A DNA stretch of 64,000 nt from Rhodoferax potami (GTDB lineage Bacteria; Pseudomonadota; Gammaproteobacteria; Burkholderiales; Burkholderiaceae_C), in NCBI RefSeq assembly GCF_032193765.1, contig NZ_JAVBIJ010000001.1, positions 1,116,001-1,180,000 on the forward strand, written 5' to 3'. Below the pieces are notes generated by a model, which saw only the letters and a program-made list of their open reading frames with translations, was not told the origin of the DNA and did no database searches. The translations under genes were made by a program, and so were the position numbers. The number at the start of each line of letters is the position of its first letter. Within the stretch, counting starts at the first letter, position 1. This document shows, in pieces, positions 1 through 9,114 of the stretch.

Positions 1-873
1 GACTTGGTGGTGCCCGGCACCGTTTTCGCCAAGCCACAAATTGAAGGCGGCTTGCTGCAGCCCCTGGACAAATCAAAGATCAAAAACTTGGCCAATCTGG
101 ATCCGGCCCTGATGGCCACCATGACCAAGGCAGATCCGGATAACAAGCACCTCGTGCCGTGGGCTTGGAGCTTTACCACCGTGGGTATCAACAAGACCAA
201 AGTCGAGAAAGCCTTGGGAGGCATGCCCATGCCCGAAAACGCGTGGGATCTGGTATTCAACCCTAAATACACTGCCAAGCTGAAGTCTTGCGGTATTGCT
301 TACCTTGATTCACCCACTGAAATTCTGCCTGTGGCCTTGCATTACATCGGTAAAGACGCGTATTCCAATAGCGCCGATGACTACAAAGAAGCAGGCGCCA
401 TGTTGGCGAAAGTCCGCAAAGACGTGCGTTTGTTCAGCTCTACCATGATTGACGATCTCGCAGGCGGCAAGGCTTGTGCATCCATCGGCTGGGCTGGCGA
501 CATCAACATTGCAGCAGTTCGCGCCAAGGAGAACGGCTCCAAAGACGTGATCGAAGCGATGTTGCCCAGCACAGGCGCTCTGATTTTCATTGATGCGATG
601 GGACTGACCAAGGACGCCAAGCACCCTAACAATGCCCACGCATTCATTGACTTCTATCTTCGCGCTGAGAGCGGTGCATCCATGACCAATGAGATGAACT
701 ACAACACCGGCAACAAGGCTTCGGTTGAGAAAATCAAACCAGAGATGACTGCCAACAAGAGCATTTTTGTCGAGGCAGATTACTTCTCCAAAATGATCCC
801 ACCAAGCAGCTTCACCAACGAAGCTCGTGAATCAATGGCGAACGCCTACAACGCGTTCAAAAAAGGTAAGTAA
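1..873 (+). CDS. Polyamine-type ABC transporter periplasmic binding protein (PotD/PotF-like), 5' partial
   Basis: The reading frame is open from base 1, so the N-terminus with signal peptide lies outside the window; about 290 C-terminal residues are visible. The protein resembles spermidine/putrescine-binding proteins of the family 1 solute-binding type: a VPWAWSFTTVGIN segment near the hinge, an FNPKYTAKL segment, and a C-terminal SMANAYNAF helix. It should capture a polyamine or similar cation in the periplasm and hand it to the two permeases encoded downstream. An ATPase and two permeases follow on the same strand, so this is the first visible gene of a pot-type operon. A strong intercistronic hairpin follows the stop codon. 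The ligand cannot be told from sequence. Confidence 0.85.
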   Translation, partial: DLVVPGTVFAKPQIEGGLLQPLDKSKIKNLANLDPALMATMTKADPDNKHLVPWAWSFTTVGINKTKVEKALGGMPMPENAWDLVFNPKYTAKLKSCGIAYLDSPTEILPVALHYIGKDAYSNSADDYKEAGAMLAKVRKDVRLFSSTMIDDLAGGKACASIGWAGDINIAAVRAKENGSKDVIEAMLPSTGALIFIDAMGLTKDAKHPNNAHAFIDFYLRAESGASMTNEMNYNTGNKASVEKIKPEMTANKSIFVEADYFSKMIPPSSFTNEARESMANAYNAFKKGK

Positions 874-894
874 GCCCCGTATTCGACGTACCTC

Positions 895-931
895 AGGGCT
901 GTTTGTACCCCCGGTATGAACAGCCCTTTTT
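895..931 (+). terminator. Intercistronic terminator-like hairpin after the binding-protein gene
   Basis: AGGGCTGTTTGTACC (895-909) pairs with GGTATGAACAGCCCT (913-927) through a 3-base loop, 15 pairs including two G-U wobbles, followed by TTTT. It sits between the binding-protein stop and the ATPase start, so it probably stops part of the transcription and leaves the binding protein more abundant than the membrane components. This is an inference from structure and position. Confidence 0.75.
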
Positions 932-962
932 GTATCTAGAGACATCATCAAAGGTCAATCAC

Positions 963-2063
963 ATGGCAGTGCAACCCGACAAAGTGGGATATCTTGTCAC
1001 CGAGAAACTGGTAAAGCGCTTTGACGAAGCTGTTGCTGTCGACGAAGTCTCGCTATCCATCGCCCAAGGTGAAATCTTTGCCCTCTTGGGGAGCTCGGGC
1101 TGTGGCAAATCGACCTTGCTGCGCATGTTGGCTGGTTTTGAGTCGCCTACCTCGGGGCGCATCCTGCTCGGTGGGCAAGATGTCGCCAAGTTGGCACCCT
1201 ATGACCGGCCGATCAACATGATGTTTCAGAGCTACGCGTTGTTTCCCCACTTGGATATCTGGGAGAACGTCGCTTTCGGTTTGAAGCGGGAAGGCTTGCC
1301 CAAAGATGAAATCAAGCAGCGTGTAGGCGAGATGCTGGATTTGGTTCAGCTGGGCGCCTATGCCAAGCGCAAGCCCCACCAACTGTCAGGCGGGCAGCAG
1401 CAGCGGGTGGCGTTGGCGCGCAGTTTGGCCAAGCGACCCAAACTGTTGTTGTTGGATGAACCCTTGGGCGCGCTCGACAAAAAGCTGCGCGAGCAAACCC
1501 AATTCGAGTTGGTCAACATCATCGAAAAGGTGGGCGTTACGTGTGTCATGGTGACCCATGACCAGGAGGAGGCCATGACCATGGCAAGCCGGATTGCGGT
1601 AATGAGCAAAGGCCGTGTCCTGCAAGTGGGGACGCCTGAAGAAGTCTATGAACATCCGGCCAACCGGTTTGTAGCGGGTTTTATTGGCAATGTGAATGTG
1701 TTTGAAGGTCGCCTCAGCGTAGACGAAGTTGACCGCTGTGCCGCAGTCACCGGTATCGGCGAGATACAAGTCGGCCATGGTGTGAGCGGCACGCTCAACA
1801 TGCCGGTCGGCATCGCTGTGCGGCCTGAAAAAATAGAAATCAGCAAGACGCGCCCGCCTGTCAATGTAAACGTGTTCACCGGGAAGGTGAAAGAGATCGC
1901 TTATTTCGGCTCGTACAACACCTTCATCGTGGTCGCAACGGACGGAACCCGGGTCAAGATCACCGAGGCCAACACCTCGCGCCAAGACCTGAGTGACATC
2001 ACCTGGGAGGACGATGTGTTTTTCTGGTGGGGCGATCGTTCCGGCATCGTGTTGCGGGATTGA
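963..2063 (+). CDS. Polyamine-type ABC transporter ATP-binding protein (PotA/PotG-like)
   Basis: 366 residues. Visible parts are the Walker A motif GSSGCGKST, a Q-loop (FQSYALFPH), the signature LSGGQQQRVALARSL, Walker B LLLLDEP with D-loop GALD, the switch histidine in VTHDQEEAMT, and a C-terminal TOBE-like region ending WWGDRSGIVLRD. This matches the Pot/Fbp type of importer ATPase, which is about 350-380 residues long. I chose the ATG at 963 because homology starts there; a TTG 60 bases upstream lies within the terminator hairpin and is unlikely. The stop is 8 bases before the first permease, so the genes are translationally close. Function: ATP hydrolysis driving uptake on the cytoplasmic face. 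Confidence 0.93.
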   Translation: MAVQPDKVGYLVTEKLVKRFDEAVAVDEVSLSIAQGEIFALLGSSGCGKSTLLRMLAGFESPTSGRILLGGQDVAKLAPYDRPINMMFQSYALFPHLDIWENVAFGLKREGLPKDEIKQRVGEMLDLVQLGAYAKRKPHQLSGGQQQRVALARSLAKRPKLLLLDEPLGALDKKLREQTQFELVNIIEKVGVTCVMVTHDQEEAMTMASRIAVMSKGRVLQVGTPEEVYEHPANRFVAGFIGNVNVFEGRLSVDEVDRCAAVTGIGEIQVGHGVSGTLNMPVGIAVRPEKIEISKTRPPVNVNVFTGKVKEIAYFGSYNTFIVVATDGTRVKITEANTSRQDLSDITWEDDVFFWWGDRSGIVLRD

Positions 2064-2071
2064 GGTCGCTT

Positions 2072-2988
2072 ATGTCCATGAACTCTCTTCCTTCCCCCGG
2101 ACGCCGATTTGTGATCGGTGTGCCATTCAGTTGGTTGCTGATTTTCTTTTTGTTGCCTTTTCTGATTCTGGTCTACATCAGCTTTGTAGACATGGGCAAT
2201 GACATCAACCCGTTCAAGCCGATCTGGGATTCGGGAACGGGCCTGTTGAAGTTGAAGTACGAGAATTACTGGTCCATCTTCCGCACCGGAGAGGGGGGGC
2301 GCTTTTCCAGACGCTCTACATTGAGGCCTATCTGCGCTCCATTTGGTATGCGCTGTGCACGGCGGTGCTGTGTCTGTTGATTGGCTACCCGTTTGCGTAT
2401 TTCATCGCCCGTTCCAAGCCGAGTGTGCGGCCCGCGCTGTTGATGATGGTGATGTTGCCGTTTTGGACATCCTTTTTGCTGCGGGTCTACGCATGGAAAG
2501 GGATCTTGGCGGATCAGGGGGTCATCAACCAACTGCTGATGGCGGTGGGGCTGACGTCGGAGCCGATTCAGATGCTCTATACCAATGTGTCGATGTTGGT
2601 CGGTATGACCTATGTCTACCTGCCCTTCATGATCTTGCCGCTTTACGCCAACTTGGTGAAGATGGACTTCCGCCTTCTGGAGGCGGCCTACGACTTGGGA
2701 ACCTCGCCGTTCAAAGCCTTTTGGTTGGTGACGGTGCCATTGTCCAAAGCGGGTATCGTGGCCGGTTTCATGTTGGTGTTCATCCCTTCGGTCGGTGAAT
2801 TTGTGATTCCCTCGCTCTTGGGTGGGCCAGAGAACATCATGATTGGCCGGGTGGTCTGGGATGAGATGTTCACCAGCAACAACTGGCCCCGTGCCAGCGC
2901 CTTGGCCGTTGTGATGATTGGCCTGATTGTGGTGCCGTTGGCTCTGTACTACCGCTACACCGGCGAAGCCGCTGAGCCCAAGCATTAA
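2072..2988 (+). CDS. Polyamine-type ABC transporter permease 1 (PotB/PotH-like), frameshifted
   Basis: Two overlapping frames together encode one inner-membrane permease of about 305 residues. The first (from ATG 2072) gives the N-terminal membrane helix (WLLIFFLLPFLILVYISF) up to GEGG. The second continues ALFQTLYIEAYLRS and the permease core with an EAAYDLGTS coupling-helix motif (EAA loop). The break is at the G run 2293-2299: seven Gs are present and eight would restore one frame. The likeliest reading is a base missed in sequencing or a recent single-base deletion; slippage on the G run is a less likely alternative. Neighbours (ATPase upstream, second permease 8 bases downstream) argue the gene is functional. 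It forms the transmembrane channel with the next gene product. Confidence 0.82.
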
Positions 2989-2996
2989 GGATCGCC

Positions 2997-3863
2997 ATGA
3001 AAGCCTGGATAGAAAAACATTTCGGCAAAGCTTGGTTGGCTTTGGTGTATCTGTTCCTCTACATGCCGCTGTTGTTTATGGTGGTGTTCTCGTTTAACAG
3101 TACCCGTCAGGATGCCAACTTCACGGGATTTTCCCTTCGCTGGTACGAAGCCCTGACGCGGGATACCAAAATTGTGGAAGGGTTTTGGTTGTCCATACAA
3201 GTGGCACTGGTCACAGGCGTGCTGTCCGCTGTATTGGGCACTTTTGCCGCATTTGTTCTGGTGCGATACCGCCGCTTTCTCGGCCGTACCGCCTTCTCCG
3301 GCATGGTCAACGCACCTTTGGTGATGCCAGAGGTGGTGATCGGTTTGTCGCTTTTGTTGTTGATGGTCGGCGCCCAGAATGTGTTCGGGTGGCCCGAACG
3401 CGGCATGTTCACCATTATTTTGGGCCACACCCTGTTGGGAATGGCCTATGGCATGGTGGTGATTCAGTCCCGCTTGCTGGAGGTGAATCGTTCGCTGGAA
3501 GAGGCCGCCATGGACTTGGGTGCACGACCCCATGAGGTGTTCTTTCTGGTCACGCTCCCCAACATCGCACAAGGCATTTTGGCGGCCTTTTTGCTGAGCT
3601 TTACTTTGTCGTTTGACGATGTGGTGATCTCAGAGTTTCTGTCGGGTCCGGGGGTGAATACCTTGCCTCAGGTCATCTTTGGCTATGCCCGCCGCGGTAT
3701 CAACCCTACGATCTATGCAGCCGCCACTTTGCTGATCGTTACAGTGACCACTGTGATTGTGGGCTACAGCATCTGGGTGGCACGCCAGACGCGTAAACGT
3801 GAGCGTGAGATTGCTGCAGCCTCAAGGGCTGTGACAGGTGCACTGCAGTCGCCCACCGCTTAA
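2997..3863 (+). CDS. Polyamine-type ABC transporter permease 2 (PotC/PotI-like)
   Basis: 288 residues with several hydrophobic segments, beginning with an N-terminal helix (WLALVYLFLYMPLLFMVVFSF). The permease coupling motif appears as EEAAMDLGARPHEVFF, followed by LPNIAQGILAAFLLSFTLSF, typical of PotC/PotI. AAGGA overlapping the previous stop is a good ribosome binding site for the ATG. It is the second half of the membrane channel. The C-terminal tail is charged (RQTRKREREI) and cytoplasmic by the positive-inside rule. The gene closes the transport operon; the next gene, a glutamine-synthetase relative, follows after 67 bases. Confidence 0.92.
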   Translation: MKAWIEKHFGKAWLALVYLFLYMPLLFMVVFSFNSTRQDANFTGFSLRWYEALTRDTKIVEGFWLSIQVALVTGVLSAVLGTFAAFVLVRYRRFLGRTAFSGMVNAPLVMPEVVIGLSLLLLMVGAQNVFGWPERGMFTIILGHTLLGMAYGMVVIQSRLLEVNRSLEEAAMDLGARPHEVFFLVTLPNIAQGILAAFLLSFTLSFDDVVISEFLSGPGVNTLPQVIFGYARRGINPTIYAAATLLIVTVTTVIVGYSIWVARQTRKREREIAAASRAVTGALQSPTA

Positions 3864-3930
3864 AGGCTGTTGATTTGCTATTGTTTTTGTAGCGCGATCC
3901 GCTTTGTTGGTGAGCGCCATAGGGATTTTT

Positions 3931-5259
3931 ATGCATGATTACCCGGCGCTGATTGGGGCCTTGCAAGCGCAAGGCATTCATTCGCTACTAGCTCAGTTCA
4001 CAGATATCCACGGGGTCGCCAAAGGCAAGTTGGTACCTGTGGCGAACTTGAAGGAGTGGGTGGAGGTCGGCGCTGGCTTCGCCGGGCCTAGCATCTGGGG
4101 TACGGGTTTGCCTCGTTTTGGTCCGCGTAGCGAGTACTACGGGCGCATCATTCCGGAAACCATACGCCCTTTGCCTTTCATGCCCGGAGTGGCGCACGCC
4201 GTCTGTGATGGCTATGCCGGCGGCGTTCCGCTGGAAACGTGCTCGCGGCAGTTGCTCCTGAAAGCCGTTGAGCGGCTGCGCTCGCGCGGTTGGACCATGT
4301 GGGTTGGCATAGAGCCTGAGTTCTTTTTGCTGAATAAGCGAAATGGCCGTTGGGTGATTGCCGATGACGGCGACCAGTTGTCCAAACCGTCTTACGACCT
4401 GAAGTCGATACACCGCAACGCGGCCTATTTGGATGACATGCGCCAGACTTTGGTGAGTTTGGGTTTTGATCTCCAGCAAATCGACCATGAAGATGCGACA
4501 GGGCAGTACGAGGTGAACTACCGATTCGACGACGCACTTGCCGCCGCAGATCGATTCATGCTGTTCAAGATCGCGGCCCATGCGGTGGCCGAGCGGCACG
4601 GAATGGTGTTTAGCGGCATGCCCAAGCCACTGGCCCACGCACCCGGCAGTGGATTGCATTTTCATGTGAGCATTACCAATGCCCAGGGGGAGGCGGTGTT
4701 TAGTAGTGAGCAGGACGCTTTGGGGCTGAGCCCTTTGGGGCACCAGTTTGCAGCTGGTTTGCTGGCGCATGCAGATGCGCTTTCGGCGATTTGCGCACCG
4801 ACCGTTAACAGTTACAAGCGGTTGGCGAGTAGTGCCAGTGCATCCGGGACGACTTGGTCGCCTGTATGGAAATCCTATGGCAACAACAACCGGACCTGTC
4901 TGGTGCGCACAGTGGCGGGGCGCCTGGAATGGCGGCTGCCTGACCCGTCTTGCAATGTGTATGTAGCGATAGCTGCCACTTTATTGGCAGGTCTAGACGG
5001 TATCGACAAGGCTTTAGTGCCTCCGGAGCTTTGCGATGTAGATCTTTATGCGGTGGCGGCCAGCGGTGCCGCTTTACCGCCAGCTCTTCCGCGTACCTTG
5101 ATTGATGCACTTGACTGCTTGGCGAATGACACCGTTTTGGCTGAGGCATTGGGTCATGAGTTCGTCGAGCAGTTTCTGGTCGTCAAGCGGCAGGAGTGGA
5201 GCGAGTTTCATCAAGCTGTCAGTGATTGGGAATTAAATCGCTACGCTGATGCGTATTAA
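3931..5259 (+). CDS. Glutamine-synthetase-family enzyme (type III/GlnT-like; possible gamma-glutamyl-polyamine or -amine synthetase)
   Basis: 442 residues. The GS N-terminal beta-grasp is seen in FTDIHGVAKGKLVP, the catalytic domain in the metal-ligand segments WVGIEPEFF and QYEVNYRF, the GSGLHFHVS motif, and the C-terminal RVETR-like region RLEWRLPDPSCN. The closest remembered family is type III glutamate-ammonia ligase/GlnT, which includes gamma-glutamylmethylamide and gamma-glutamylpolyamine synthetases. Because it follows a polyamine-type transporter, ATP-dependent glutamylation of the imported amine is a reasonable inference, but substrate is not fixed by sequence. ATG 3931 is chosen for the AGGG six bases upstream; an in-frame TTG at 3904 is less likely. 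Confidence 0.8.
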   Translation: MHDYPALIGALQAQGIHSLLAQFTDIHGVAKGKLVPVANLKEWVEVGAGFAGPSIWGTGLPRFGPRSEYYGRIIPETIRPLPFMPGVAHAVCDGYAGGVPLETCSRQLLLKAVERLRSRGWTMWVGIEPEFFLLNKRNGRWVIADDGDQLSKPSYDLKSIHRNAAYLDDMRQTLVSLGFDLQQIDHEDATGQYEVNYRFDDALAAADRFMLFKIAAHAVAERHGMVFSGMPKPLAHAPGSGLHFHVSITNAQGEAVFSSEQDALGLSPLGHQFAAGLLAHADALSAICAPTVNSYKRLASSASASGTTWSPVWKSYGNNNRTCLVRTVAGRLEWRLPDPSCNVYVAIAATLLAGLDGIDKALVPPELCDVDLYAVAASGAALPPALPRTLIDALDCLANDTVLAEALGHEFVEQFLVVKRQEWSEFHQAVSDWELNRYADAY

Positions 5260-5419
5260 CGGCGTGTAGTGTTCTTCGATTTTTTGCGACTTACATTTCA
5301 ATGTCGCATTGTGGAAATCTTCTGCTTGATTCGACGTGTTTGATTTTCAGATCGTATGAAGTCATTTCATATTGCAGTACATCTCAGTTAAGTCATTGAT
5401 TTTTAATGAGAAAATTTAT

Positions 5420-5463
5420 GTCTTATATAAGACATAAGATTGGACTTCTGTCTTATATAAGAC
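5420..5463. promoter_or_regulatory. Paired palindromic operator upstream of isocitrate lyase
   Basis: Two identical 14-base perfect palindromes, GTCTTATATAAGAC, occupy 5420-5433 and 5450-5463. Their centres are exactly 30 bases apart, close to three DNA turns. They lie 65 bases upstream of the aceA start in an otherwise AT-rich 268-base gap. This geometry suits two dimers of one regulator binding the same DNA face. Which regulator (for instance a GntR-, IclR- or RamB-type acetate/glyoxylate regulator) cannot be read here. Confidence 0.65.
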
Positions 5464-5527
5464 TTAGAATTCACTCATCGACAGCGTTAAGGCTGCCGAA
5501 CCATTCAATCAACCTAGGAGTGTTCAC

Positions 5528-6859
5528 ATGCCGCAATCCATCAAAGAACAATTGAGCCGCGAACAGCAAATCGCAGCCCTGGAAAAAGACTGGGCGACCA
5601 ATCCCCGCTGGAAGGGCGTCAAGCGCGGTTACTCCGCTGCAGACGTGGTTCGCTTGCGTGGCAGCGTGCAGCCTGAATACACCTTGGCTCAGCGCGGTGC
5701 CGAAAAATTGTGGGAAAAAGTCAACGGTGGCGCCAAGAAGGGCTACGTGAACGCGTTTGGCGCCATCTCTGCAGGCCAGGCCATGCAGCAAGCCAAGGCC
5801 GGCTTGGAAGCCGTGTACCTGTCTGGTTGGCAAGTGGCTGCTGACGGCAACACATCCGAGACGATGTACCCCGACCAGTCCTTGTACGCCTACGACTCGG
5901 TGCCGACCATGGTGCGTCGCATCAACAACACGTTCAAGCGCGCTGACGAAATCCAATGGGGTCGCGGTATCAACCCCGGCGACAAAGAGTTCATTGATTT
6001 CTTCTTGCCAATAGTGGCGGATGCTGAAGCAGGCTTTGGCGGCGTGTTGAACGCTTTTGAGCTGATGAAGAACATGATTGCATCGGGTGCAGCCGGTGTG
6101 CACTTCGAAGATCAATTGGCGGCTGTGAAAAAGTGCGGTCACATGGGCGGCAAGGTTCTGGTACCTACCCGCGAAGCGATCGAGAAGCTAATCGCAGCGC
6201 GTTTTGCAGCGGACACCATGGGTGTGCCCACGATCATTCTGGCTCGTACGGACGCTGAAGCAGCCAACCTGATCACCAGCGACTACGATGAAAACGATAA
6301 GCCGTTCATCACCGGTGAGCGTACGCAAGAAGGCTTCTACCGTGTCAAAAACGGCTTGGAGCAGTCCATCAGCCGTGGTGTTGCATACGCACCGTATGCG
6401 GATCTCGTGTGGTGCGAAACCGGCGTGCCTGACATCGGCTTTGCCCGTGAATTTGCCCAAGCGGTTCACGCGGCATGCCCCGGCAAGTTGCTGTCTTACA
6501 ACTGCTCGCCTTCTTTCAACTGGAAGAAGAACCTCAGCGACAGCCAGATCGCTTCCTTCCAGGAAGACCTGTCCGCACTGGGTTACAAGTATCAGTTCAT
6601 CACCTTGGCCGGCATTCACATCAACTGGTTCAACACCTTCCAGTTTGCCCACGCTTACGCCCAGGGCGAAGGCATGAAGCACTACACCGAAATGGTGCAA
6701 GAGCCTGAATTCGCCGCACGTGAAAAGGGTTACACCTTCGTGTCCCACCAGCAAGAAGTGGGTGTCGGCTACTTTGACGACGTCACCACCGTGATCCAGG
6801 GGGGGTCCTCCTCAGTGAAGGCGCTGACTGGTTCCACTGAAGAAGAGCAGTTCCACTAA
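5528..6859 (+). CDS. aceA: Isocitrate lyase
   Basis: 443 residues, the usual length for the bacterial short form. The catalytic signature KKCGHMGGK is at about residues 201-209, with Cys203 as the expected general acid/base. [13 protein letters not shown] metal-binding segment lies at about 161-172 and the NCSPSFNW active-site loop is in the C-terminal third. It cleaves isocitrate to glyoxylate and succinate in the glyoxylate shunt, allowing growth on acetate, fatty acids or PHB-derived acetyl-CoA. AGGAG seven bases before ATG 5528 is a good ribosome binding site. It is monocistronic: paired palindromes upstream and a terminator downstream. Malate synthase is not in the window. Confidence 0.97.
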   Translation: MPQSIKEQLSREQQIAALEKDWATNPRWKGVKRGYSAADVVRLRGSVQPEYTLAQRGAEKLWEKVNGGAKKGYVNAFGAISAGQAMQQAKAGLEAVYLSGWQVAADGNTSETMYPDQSLYAYDSVPTMVRRINNTFKRADEIQWGRGINPGDKEFIDFFLPIVADAEAGFGGVLNAFELMKNMIASGAAGVHFEDQLAAVKKCGHMGGKVLVPTREAIEKLIAARFAADTMGVPTIILARTDAEAANLITSDYDENDKPFITGERTQEGFYRVKNGLEQSISRGVAYAPYADLVWCETGVPDIGFAREFAQAVHAACPGKLLSYNCSPSFNWKKNLSDSQIASFQEDLSALGYKYQFITLAGIHINWFNTFQFAHAYAQGEGMKHYTEMVQEPEFAAREKGYTFVSHQQEVGVGYFDDVTTVIQGGSSSVKALTGSTEEEQFH

Positions 6860-6879
6860 GCGACCCGCTGTGGAGCGAA

Positions 6880-6914
6880 GGCCGGGCAGCTCACAAGGCG
6901 CCCGGCCTTTTTTA
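6880..6914 (+). terminator. Rho-independent terminator of aceA
   Basis: GGCCGGGC (6880-6887) pairs with GCCCGGCC (6900-6907), followed by a T run. It lies 20 bases after the aceA stop. Confidence 0.88.
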
Positions 6915-6967
6915 TTGGGTAAAATAGAGGCTCAACTTTGTATAAGAGCGAGAAAGGCAGTTTGGTT

Positions 6968-7009
6968 ATGACACCGCGAACTACCCCGGCAACATTCACT
7001 GTGCAATAA
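6968..7009 (+). CDS. Threonine-rich leader peptide of thrS (attenuator peptide)
   Basis: A 13-codon reading frame, MTPRTTPATFTVQ, starts at ATG 6968 and stops at TAA 7007-7009. Five of 13 residues are threonine. AAAGG at 6953-6957 sits ten bases upstream as ribosome binding site. It lies between the aceA terminator and thrS and is followed by mutually exclusive hairpins. By analogy with classical leader peptides (thr, his, phe operons), ribosome stalling at Thr codons when charged tRNA-Thr is scarce would favour thrS transcription. The peptide itself probably has no other role. The composition and placement are seen; function is inferred. Confidence 0.75.
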   Translation: MTPRTTPATFTVQ

Positions 7010-7016
7010 GGCCGTA

Positions 7017-7089
7017 GTCCGCGCGCCTTGTGCGCAATCTGCTACCAAATTCATAGTAAAGCGCGGACCGTTCCGCGCTTTTTGTTTTT
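7017..7089 (+). promoter_or_regulatory. thrS transcription attenuator (antiterminator/terminator switch)
   Basis: The terminator is AAAGCGCGGA (7058-7067), loop CCGT, TCCGCGCTTT (7072-7081), then TTGTTTTTC. An upstream copy GTCCGCGC (7017-7024) is exactly complementary to GCGCGGAC (7061-7068) and can form an 8-pair antiterminator that breaks the terminator. The 5' arm begins 7 bases after the leader stop codon. A ribosome that finishes the leader would cover it and allow termination, while one stalled on Thr codons would leave it free. thrS starts at 7115. Confidence 0.75.
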
Positions 7090-7114
7090 CTGAATCCTCT
7101 TTTTAGACACCACC

Positions 7115-9025
7115 ATGATCAACATCACACTTCCTGACGGTTCCAAACGTGAATTCCCCGGCCCGGTAACTGTCGCTGAGGTCGCGGCCTCTATTGGTGC
7201 CGGATTGGCAAAGGCCGCGCTGGCGGGCAAAGTGGACGGCAAGGTGGTCGACACCAGTTTTCAGATGTCAGCGGACAGTGCGTTGTCTATCATCACCGCC
7301 AAAGATGCAGATGGGCTGGAGGTCATTCGACATTCCACTGCCCACTTGTTGGCTTATGCCGTCAAGGAGTTGTTTCCTGATGCGCAAGTGACGATCGGCC
7401 CTGTGATTGAGCATGGATTCTTTTACGACTTCTCGTACAAGCGACCCTTCACCCCCGAAGATTTGGTGGCCATCGAAAAGAAGATGACTGAGCTGGCGAG
7501 CAAAGATGAACCGGTAGTTCGCCGCGTATTGCCGCGTGACGAGGCGGTGGAGTACTTCAAGAGCTTGGGTGAGCAGTACAAAGCGGAGATCATTGCCAGT
7601 ATTCCCGCAAACGAAGATGTCTCTCTTTACCGAGAAGGTAAGTTCGAGGATCTGTGCCGTGGTCCCCACGTGCCCAGCACCGGCAAGCTCAAGCACTTCA
7701 AACTGATGAAGGTGGCAGGCGCCTACTGGCGCGGTGATCACAAAAATGAAATGTTGCAGCGGATTTACGGTACTGCGTGGGCCACCAAAGATGAGCTGCA
7801 GCAGTACTTGACCATGCTGGAAGAGGCCGAGAAGCGAGATCACCGCAAGCTCGGCCGCGAGCTCGACTTGTTCCATATTGACGAGCACTCGCCCGGCACC
7901 GTGTTTTGGCATCCCAAGGGCTGGACGCTATGGCAGGGTGTTGAGCAGTACATGCGCAAGGTGTACCAGGACAATGGCTACCAGGAGGTCAAGGGGCCGC
8001 AGATCATTGACAAAAGCTTGTGGGAGAAAACAGGCCATTGGGACAAGTACCGCGAGAACATGTTCACGACAGAGAGTGAAAAGCGCGACTACGCCCTGAA
8101 GCCCATGAACTGCCCGGGCCACATCCTGATCTACAAGCAGGGCATCAAGAGCTACCGAGATTTGCCACTGCGCTTTGGTGAATTCGGCCAGTGCCACCGT
8201 AACGAGCCTTCGGGTGGCTTGCACGGGATCATGCGTGTCCGCGCATTCACCCAAGACGATGGACATATTTTTTGTACGGAAGCTCAGATTCAGGAGGAGG
8301 TGAAAACCTTCACTACGCTGCTGCAAAAGGTTTACAAAGACTTCGGTTTCACCAACATCATTTACAAATTGTCGACTCGCCCCGAGAAGCGTATCGGGAC
8401 CGAAGAGAGCTGGGATCGTGCGGAAAACGCTTTGGCAGAGGGCTTGCGCGCCTCCGGCTGCGACTTTGAGTATTTGCCGGGCGAGGGCGCTTTTTACGGC
8501 CCCAAAATTGAGTACACATTGAAAGACGCGTTGGGTCGGCCGTGGCAATGCGGCACCATCCAAGTGGATCCTAACCTCCCAGAGCGCTTGGATGCCGAAT
8601 TTGTCGGGGAGGACGGCAGCCGCCATCGCCCTGTGATGCTGCACCGCGCGATCGTCGGAAGCCTAGAGCGGTTCATCGGAATCTTGATCGAGGAAAGCGC
8701 GGGAGCGTTGCCTGCTTGGTTGGCGCCAGTGCAAATTGCCGTGCTCAATATCACGGATGCACAGGCTGAATATGCCCGGAACGTCGCGAAAACGCTGCAG
8801 GATCAAGGGCTTAGGGTCCATTTAGATCTGCGCAACGAGAAAATAACCTATAAAATACGAGAGCATTCGATGCAGAAGCTGCCGTACCTGATTGTTATTG
8901 GTGACAAAGAGATGGCAGCAGGCGCTGTCGCAGTGCGTGCCCGGGGTGGTCAAGACCTCGGTGCAATGCCTCTGGAGTCGTTCATTGAACGTATCACCTC
9001 AGACATTGCCAACAAAACTTCCTGA
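7115..9025 (+). CDS. thrS: Threonyl-tRNA synthetase
   Basis: 636 residues, normal for bacterial ThrRS. In order: an N-terminal TGS domain ([14 protein letters not shown]...), an editing domain with the HSTAHLL zinc/hydrolysis motif near residue 72, the class II catalytic core with motif 2 around [17 protein letters not shown] with a zinc-ligand cysteine, motif 3 in the [18 protein letters not shown] region, and a C-terminal anticodon-binding domain ([17 protein letters not shown]). It charges tRNA-Thr in the cytoplasm. Expression is probably set by the leader-peptide attenuator just upstream. The conserved neighbours infC-rpmI-rplT-pheST follow. Confidence 0.98.
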   Translation: MINITLPDGSKREFPGPVTVAEVAASIGAGLAKAALAGKVDGKVVDTSFQMSADSALSIITAKDADGLEVIRHSTAHLLAYAVKELFPDAQVTIGPVIEHGFFYDFSYKRPFTPEDLVAIEKKMTELASKDEPVVRRVLPRDEAVEYFKSLGEQYKAEIIASIPANEDVSLYREGKFEDLCRGPHVPSTGKLKHFKLMKVAGAYWRGDHKNEMLQRIYGTAWATKDELQQYLTMLEEAEKRDHRKLGRELDLFHIDEHSPGTVFWHPKGWTLWQGVEQYMRKVYQDNGYQEVKGPQIIDKSLWEKTGHWDKYRENMFTTESEKRDYALKPMNCPGHILIYKQGIKSYRDLPLRFGEFGQCHRNEPSGGLHGIMRVRAFTQDDGHIFCTEAQIQEEVKTFTTLLQKVYKDFGFTNIIYKLSTRPEKRIGTEESWDRAENALAEGLRASGCDFEYLPGEGAFYGPKIEYTLKDALGRPWQCGTIQVDPNLPERLDAEFVGEDGSRHRPVMLHRAIVGSLERFIGILIEESAGALPAWLAPVQIAVLNITDAQAEYARNVAKTLQDQGLRVHLDLRNEKITYKIREHSMQKLPYLIVIGDKEMAAGAVAVRARGGQDLGAMPLESFIERITSDIANKTS

Positions 9026-9114
9026 AGATATTTCCAAGGATTGACTGGTTTGTTGGCGCGCGCTGTGCGGCAACCGCTACAGTTTGTGTAGCAGATATTG
9101 TGAAGGATTGAGCC

